From the NCBI GenBank assembly GCA_002345565.1, contig DDVS01000002.1, forward strand, positions 1-64,000: DNA of 64,000 nt, read 5' to 3'. Shown one piece after another: positions 60,500 through 64,000 of the stretch. Each line of letters starts with the position of its first letter. The first letter of the stretch is position 1. The DNA is from Flavobacteriales bacterium UBA2306. GTDB lineage: Bacteria > Bacteroidota > Bacteroidia > Flavobacteriales > Weeksellaceae. Position numbers and translations under genes: made by a program. Under the pieces are notes generated by a model. The model did no database searches. It was not told where the DNA came from and worked only from the letters and a program-made list of their open reading frames with translations.

Positions 60500-61702
60500 A
60501 TGATTATTCAACCTAGAACAAGAGGATTTATTTGTTTGACAGCTCATCCGGACGGAGCGCTTCAGGCAGTTAAAAATCAGATAGAATATGTTAAGTCGAA
60601 AGGCGAAATCAAAAATGGACCTAAAAAAGTATTAGTAATAGGTGCTTCTACAGGTTTTGGTTTGTCTTCCAGAATTGCTGCCGCATTCGGTTCAGACGCT
60701 GCAACAATCGGAGTTTTCTTCGAAAAACCAGCTTCTGACGGAAAAATGGGAACTGCAGGTTGGTACAATTCTGCAGCTTTTGAAAAAGAAGCGCACGAAG
60801 CCGGACTTTATGCAAAAAGTATCAATGGCGATGCATTTTCTGACGAAGTTAAAAAAGAAACAATCGAGTTGATTAAGAAAGACCTTGGTCAGGTAGATCT
60901 AGTAGTTTATAGTTTGGCTTCCCCAAGAAGAACACACCCAAAAACCGGTGTAGCTTATGCGTCAGTCCTTAAACCGATTGGCCAGCCATTTACTAATAAA
61001 ACAGTTGATTTTCATACAGGTGTAGTTTCTGATATTACAATTAACCCGGTTGAAAATGACGAAGATATTGCCAACACAATTGCTGTAATGGGTGGTGAAG
61101 ATTGGAAATTCTGGATAGAAGAATTGAAAGCAGCCGGCGTTTTAGCAGAAGGTGTTAGGACTGTGGCTTATTCTTACATTGGTCCAGAATTGACTTTCCC
61201 AATCTACAGAAACGGAACAATCGGACAGGCGAAAAATGACCTTGAAGCAACTGTTACTGTTTTGAATGACTTATTGAAAGACCTTAATGGCGTTTCTTAT
61301 GTTTCTGTGAACAAAGCTTTGGTAACACAGTCTAGTTCTGCAATTCCTGTTGTTCCATTATATATTTCTCTACTTTATAAAGTGATGAAAGCGAAAGGAA
61401 CTCACGAAGGAACAATCGAGCAAATGCAGAGACTTTTCGCAGACAGATTATATACTGAGAGCGGAGAAGTTGCTTTGGATGACGCAGGAAGAATCCGTGT
61501 GGATGACTGGGAAATGGCTGATGATGTTCAGGCAGAAGTTGGTAAGTTATGGAATCAAATCACAACTGAAAATCTTTCTGAAATCAGTGATATCGAAGGT
61601 TACAGAAAAGAGTTCTTCAACTTATTTGGATTCGAAATTGACGGAATCGATTATGAGAAAGATGCGAATGAGAACGTACAAGTTCCAAGTATCGAAGCTT
61701 AA
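60500..61702 (+). CDS. fabV: trans-2-enoyl-CoA/ACP reductase FabV-type
   Basis: 400 residues from ATG 60500; the frame is open from 60479, but MIIQPRTRGFICLTAHP is the family's standard start. NADH-binding VLVIGASTGFGLSSRIAAAF, LASPRRTHPKTG and the catalytic YSYIGPELTFPIYRNGTIGQ (Tyr, then Lys after eight residues). It reduces the enoyl double bond at the end of the fatty-acid cycle, a triclosan-tolerant alternative to FabI. Convergent with the acyltransferase across a terminator. Confidence 0.93.
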   Translation: MIIQPRTRGFICLTAHPDGALQAVKNQIEYVKSKGEIKNGPKKVLVIGASTGFGLSSRIAAAFGSDAATIGVFFEKPASDGKMGTAGWYNSAAFEKEAHEAGLYAKSINGDAFSDEVKKETIELIKKDLGQVDLVVYSLASPRRTHPKTGVAYASVLKPIGQPFTNKTVDFHTGVVSDITINPVENDEDIANTIAVMGGEDWKFWIEELKAAGVLAEGVRTVAYSYIGPELTFPIYRNGTIGQAKNDLEATVTVLNDLLKDLNGVSYVSVNKALVTQSSSAIPVVPLYISLLYKVMKAKGTHEGTIEQMQRLFADRLYTESGEVALDDAGRIRVDDWEMADDVQAEVGKLWNQITTENLSEISDIEGYRKEFFNLFGFEIDGIDYEKDANENVQVPSIEA

Positions 61703-61721
61703 TCTTTTTTAGATATAAAAC

Positions 61722-61754
61722 AAAAACGGCTACATTTTTAGTAGCCGTTTTTTT
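61722..61754. terminator. bidirectional terminator between fabV and the acyltransferase gene
   Basis: AAAAACGGCTAC, loop ATTTTTA, GTAGCCGTTTTT, then T. Its right end touches the stop of the convergent gene. Confidence 0.88.
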
Positions 61755-62550
61755 ATGATTGAGATTGAGATTTTATCTCTTTCTGTTTTACATCGTAATC
61801 GTGAAGTAGGTTATGCTCCGGAGTTTGTCCAATGGCGTGCATTATTTTGTCCAGGATTTGTGTTGCAGATTCGTTGTCATAATCAATTTCCAAAGCTTGC
61901 TGAAACTCCATTGTAGGTTTCACGCCAGTTACTTTGATTTTCAGTCCTTTTTTATCAAAAGCTCTACGGAAACCGTTAATTTTGATTGGGATAACTATTG
62001 GTCTTTGGTTCTTGATCAATTTCGCCGTTCCTTTTCTGCCTTGCGCAAAAGCCGAAGTTGTTCCTTGTGGAAAAGTGATGACCCAACCATTATCAAGAGC
62101 TTTCATAATGTTCTCCACCTCGCTCATATCAACCATTCGGTTAACGTTTTGACCTTCTGCTCTCCAGGTTCTTTTTACGGTAACAGCGCCTGCGATTTTA
62201 AAAATTCTCGCCAGAATTCCTTTATTCATTGTTTCTTCCGCAGCTACGTAATAGAAATCTACTTTTGGATTCAGAAGATAAACAGGATTTTTTATCGTGT
62301 TGTGATAGCCATTATTAACAGCACAGAATGCGTGATACATTGCTGCAACATCTGCAAAATAAGTCTGATGGTTTGACACGAAAAGTACATTGCTGTCTGG
62401 CAAATCCGTAAGGTTTTCGGTTCCTGATATTTTCAGCTTATTAAAACCATTGAATCTTCTGTAAGAAACAATTCCCAGAATAAAAATAATCATCCTTTTT
62501 AGGATATATATATTCCCAAAGGAGTCGGTAAAAATATTTTTTTTGGCCAT
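61753..62550 (-). CDS. 1-acyl-sn-glycerol-3-phosphate acyltransferase (PlsC-like)
   Basis: 265 residues. Acyltransferase motifs VSNHQTYFADV and FPQGTTSAF, then PIVIPIKINGFRRAFDKKGL. The first motif has five residues between His and Asp instead of the usual four, which I think is normal for this Bacteroidetes subgroup. A membrane segment near residue 20 (MIIFILGIVSY) anchors it. Likely makes phosphatidic acid or a related lipid. A -7 box (62585-62592) is upstream. Confidence 0.8.
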   Translation of the reverse strand: MAKKNIFTDSFGNIYILKRMIIFILGIVSYRRFNGFNKLKISGTENLTDLPDSNVLFVSNHQTYFADVAAMYHAFCAVNNGYHNTIKNPVYLLNPKVDFYYVAAEETMNKGILARIFKIAGAVTVKRTWRAEGQNVNRMVDMSEVENIMKALDNGWVITFPQGTTSAFAQGRKGTAKLIKNQRPIVIPIKINGFRRAFDKKGLKIKVTGVKPTMEFQQALEIDYDNESATQILDKIMHAIGQTPEHNLLHDYDVKQKEIKSQSQS

Positions 62551-62584
62551 TGATTGTTTATATTTCTAAGTTTAGAAATTCTTG

Positions 62585-62592
62585 CAAAATTA
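62585..62592 (-). promoter_or_regulatory. -7 box (TAATTTTG) for the acyltransferase gene
   Basis: CAAAATTA on the plus strand reads TAATTTTG leftward, 34 bp upstream of the ATG. It overlaps the 3' end of the NUDIX gene, so the acyltransferase can be transcribed alone. Confidence 0.45.
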
Positions 62593-63219
62593 AACATTTT
62601 TTAGCAAGTTACTAAACTCGCTCAGAATCATTGATGTAGCGCCCCAAATGATATAGCCATTGAAATCAATTACGGGTACTTCAAAACCTTTTGTAGAAGG
62701 TAAAACCATGATTTTGGGCTGGTCTGGCAAATTGAGTAGAGATGATATTGGAAATTCTATTAATTCCACAGCTTCTGATTCTTGTAGAAAGAATTCAGGG
62801 TTCTTTTTAGTGTAAGAAATAAATGAATGGACATAGAAATTACTCGGCGGAATATAAATGGGAGACATCTCGCGAATGATTCTCACATAATGTTCATCAA
62901 TTCCTAATTCTTCGGAAGTTTCTCGTTTGGCAGTGTAAGAAAAATCTAGGTCTTGTTTTTCTCTTTTTCCGCCGGGTAACGAGATTTGTCCACTGTGTCT
63001 GTCATTTTCGTTGATGCTTCTTACAATCAATGGAAAATGCCATTCATTATTCTTAAGATAGAGTAGAATGTTAACCGCTGCAAACTTCGGATTCTTAGTT
63101 AAAATATCTTCATAACTGAAGACAGGACGATAGGGCGGAGAATAAATTTTGTGTGCATTCTCTCCCAACAATTCAGCTGCTTTGATGTCTCTGAGTAAAT
63201 CTTTTCCGAAAATAGGCAT
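62590..63219 (-). CDS. NUDIX hydrolase, CoA pyrophosphatase type
   Basis: 209 residues. The NUDIX box SLPGGKREKQDLDFSYTAKR followed by ETSEELGI, and the CoA-pyrophosphatase-type surroundings (VLLYLKNNEWHFPLIVRS, HSGQISLPGG, VHSFISYT). It would cut CoA or related nucleotide diphosphates. A TATCTTTG -7 box (63224-63231 on the minus strand) ends only 4 nt before the ATG, so the transcript may be leaderless. Confidence 0.85.
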   Translation of the reverse strand: MPIFGKDLLRDIKAAELLGENAHKIYSPPYRPVFSYEDILTKNPKFAAVNILLYLKNNEWHFPLIVRSINENDRHSGQISLPGGKREKQDLDFSYTAKRETSEELGIDEHYVRIIREMSPIYIPPSNFYVHSFISYTKKNPEFFLQESEAVELIEFPISSLLNLPDQPKIMVLPSTKGFEVPVIDFNGYIIWGATSMILSEFSNLLKNV

Positions 63220-63223
63220 ATCT

Positions 63224-63231
63224 CAAAGATA
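63224..63231 (-). promoter_or_regulatory. -7 box (TATCTTTG) for the NUDIX gene
   Basis: CAAAGATA on the plus strand reads TATCTTTG leftward. Directly upstream of the ATG; see the leaderless finding. Confidence 0.4.
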
Positions 63232-63267
63232 GGAAAATTTGAAGAATTTCTTAATCTTATTCAACAT

Positions 63268-63300
63268 AAAAAAAGTCACAAAGAAAAACTTTACGACTTT
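63268..63300 (-). terminator. terminator after the TolC-family gene
   Basis: AAAGTC (63271-63276) pairs with GACTTT (63295-63300). Read leftward, the hairpin ends in a run of T. Confidence 0.6.
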
Positions 63301-63326
63301 AATTGATAAATTTTTAAATAAAATTA

Positions 63327-64000
63327 TTAGAGATTAATTCCCCTTCCAGCGTAGAAATCTAGAACCTTGATACTAAATAGATAATTATATTTTGCCTGGG
63401 CGACAGAACCTTGTGAGTTCGCATAATTATTTCTGGCAATATTGATATCGTAGATTGTAGAACGCCCAGCTTCATAAGTTTTTTCGGCAAAATCTAATGC
63501 TAGTTTGGTGCTTTTTTCGGCTTCTATGGCGGCCAAATAAACTTCATAATTAGAATCTGCGTTAAATTGTGCTTGTTGAATATCTTGTTTCAATTGAAAT
63601 TTCTGTTGTTCTAAATTATTCTTTGCAATAATTTCATTGATTTTTGTCTGCTCGACTTGGAGTTTTGTAATTCCTTTATTAAAAATCGGAATATTAGCCG
63701 ATAAACTCAATTGTTGTCCAAAATTATCGCTGTATTGTTGTGTGAAATTTCGTTCAGTGATTGCTACGGGATTTCCGGCCTCGTCTTGTGAATATCCAAT
63801 AGTGTTTTTATTGAGTAGATTATTATAAAAACTTCCGATTCCGGCCGTTGCAGAAATAGTGGGCCAAAAGTTGGTTTTTACAACTTCGGTTTGTGCTTCC
63901 GCCGCTTTTATTCTGTTTTCCGCCGCTTTTACAACTGGCTGAGAAGTGTAGGCAATATTAATCACATCTTCTACAGATTCTTTCTGAGGTTCTAAAGCGT
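63327..64000 (-). CDS. TolC family outer-membrane efflux protein (C-terminal part, cut by window edge)
   Basis: At least 224 residues; the frame continues past 64000 (ALEPQKESVEDVINIAYTSQ precedes the in-frame GTG at 63965), so the N-terminus is outside the window. Helical pattern KAAENRIKAAEAQTEVVKTN, PTISATAGIGSFYNN and IAKNNLEQQKFQLKQDIQQA, with TYEAGRSTIYDINIARNNYA and the closing KVLDFYAGRGINL, typical of the TolC outer-membrane channel. Partner efflux genes are probably beyond the edge. Confidence 0.88.
   Translation of the reverse strand, partial: ALEPQKESVEDVINIAYTSQPVVKAAENRIKAAEAQTEVVKTNFWPTISATAGIGSFYNNLLNKNTIGYSQDEAGNPVAITERNFTQQYSDNFGQQLSLSANIPIFNKGITKLQVEQTKINEIIAKNNLEQQKFQLKQDIQQAQFNADSNYEVYLAAIEAEKSTKLALDFAEKTYEAGRSTIYDINIARNNYANSQGSVAQAKYNYLFSIKVLDFYAGRGINL

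Noticed and set aside
61813..62376. 187-residue rightward ORF across the acyltransferase gene
   Set aside because: Antisense shadow; the leftward frame has clear family motifs.

Overview
The window reads as chromosome of a Flavobacteriia bacterium of the Chryseobacterium / Epilithonimonas / Elizabethkingia group (family Weeksellaceae). The evidence is AT-rich coding sequence, SusC/SusD, type IX secretion sorting domains of both type A and type B, many promoters of the Bacteroidetes form TAnnTTTG, DUF6520, DUF5683, DUF5675 and RteC proteins, and the gene sets folA-recR-glycosyltransferase and parA-parB-DUF5683-dapB-lepB-WbqC. At least twelve exported proteins here carry Gln just after the predicted signal-peptide cut. 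The species cannot be named from the sequence alone.

Layout. 1-1195: a short remnant ORF, a small leftward HTH gene with an 18-bp palindrome upstream, and a promoter followed by a roughly 130-nt nested hairpin (candidate structured RNA or long leader). 1196-12362: an accessory cassette of SusC, SusD and an S9-family peptidase (rightward) converging on DUF6520, a MauE/DoxX-like membrane protein, a hidden 56-residue ORF and a small lipoprotein (leftward), with a divergent TPR/AraC-type membrane regulator. 12405-15054: an RteC-domain gene, a small winged-helix gene, dense dispersed repeats and a 207-bp MITE-like element. 15055-23870: an operon of a T9SS type A protein, two RHS-like proteins (the second with a polymorphic toxin tail) and a probable immunity protein. 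23926-28735: a HEPN/nucleotidyltransferase-like gene, a RAYT (REP-associated transposase) flanked by inverted REPs, further REPs, a four-gene leftward phage-like module and a small DNA-binding-type gene. 29020-34913: two T9SS type B surface proteins. 35034-64000: mostly core genes, namely trmB, glutaminyl cyclase, folA, recR, glycosyltransferase, a retropepsin/PDZ protease, tonB, parA, parB, dapB, lepB, WbqC, an S8 protease, lipocalin, OmpA, a UbiA/DprE1/DprE2/HAD set, cysteine desulfurase, thioredoxin, two identical tRNA-Asp, a GH28 polygalacturonase with a LacI-type palindrome upstream, fabV, an acyltransferase, a NUDIX hydrolase and a truncated TolC.

How they fit together. Much of the window concerns the cell surface. 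Signal peptidase I (lepB) and glutaminyl cyclase sit in the same window as many substrates whose predicted mature N-terminus is Gln, T9SS adhesins and an RHS toxin operon use that export route, and TonB energises receptors such as SusC. The candidates for less-described biology are the SusCD-peptidase-DUF6520-MauE cassette with its hidden CPxxG ORF, the structured RNA locus at 631-1040, the T9SS-linked split RHS operon, and the compact four-gene module at 26687-28292.
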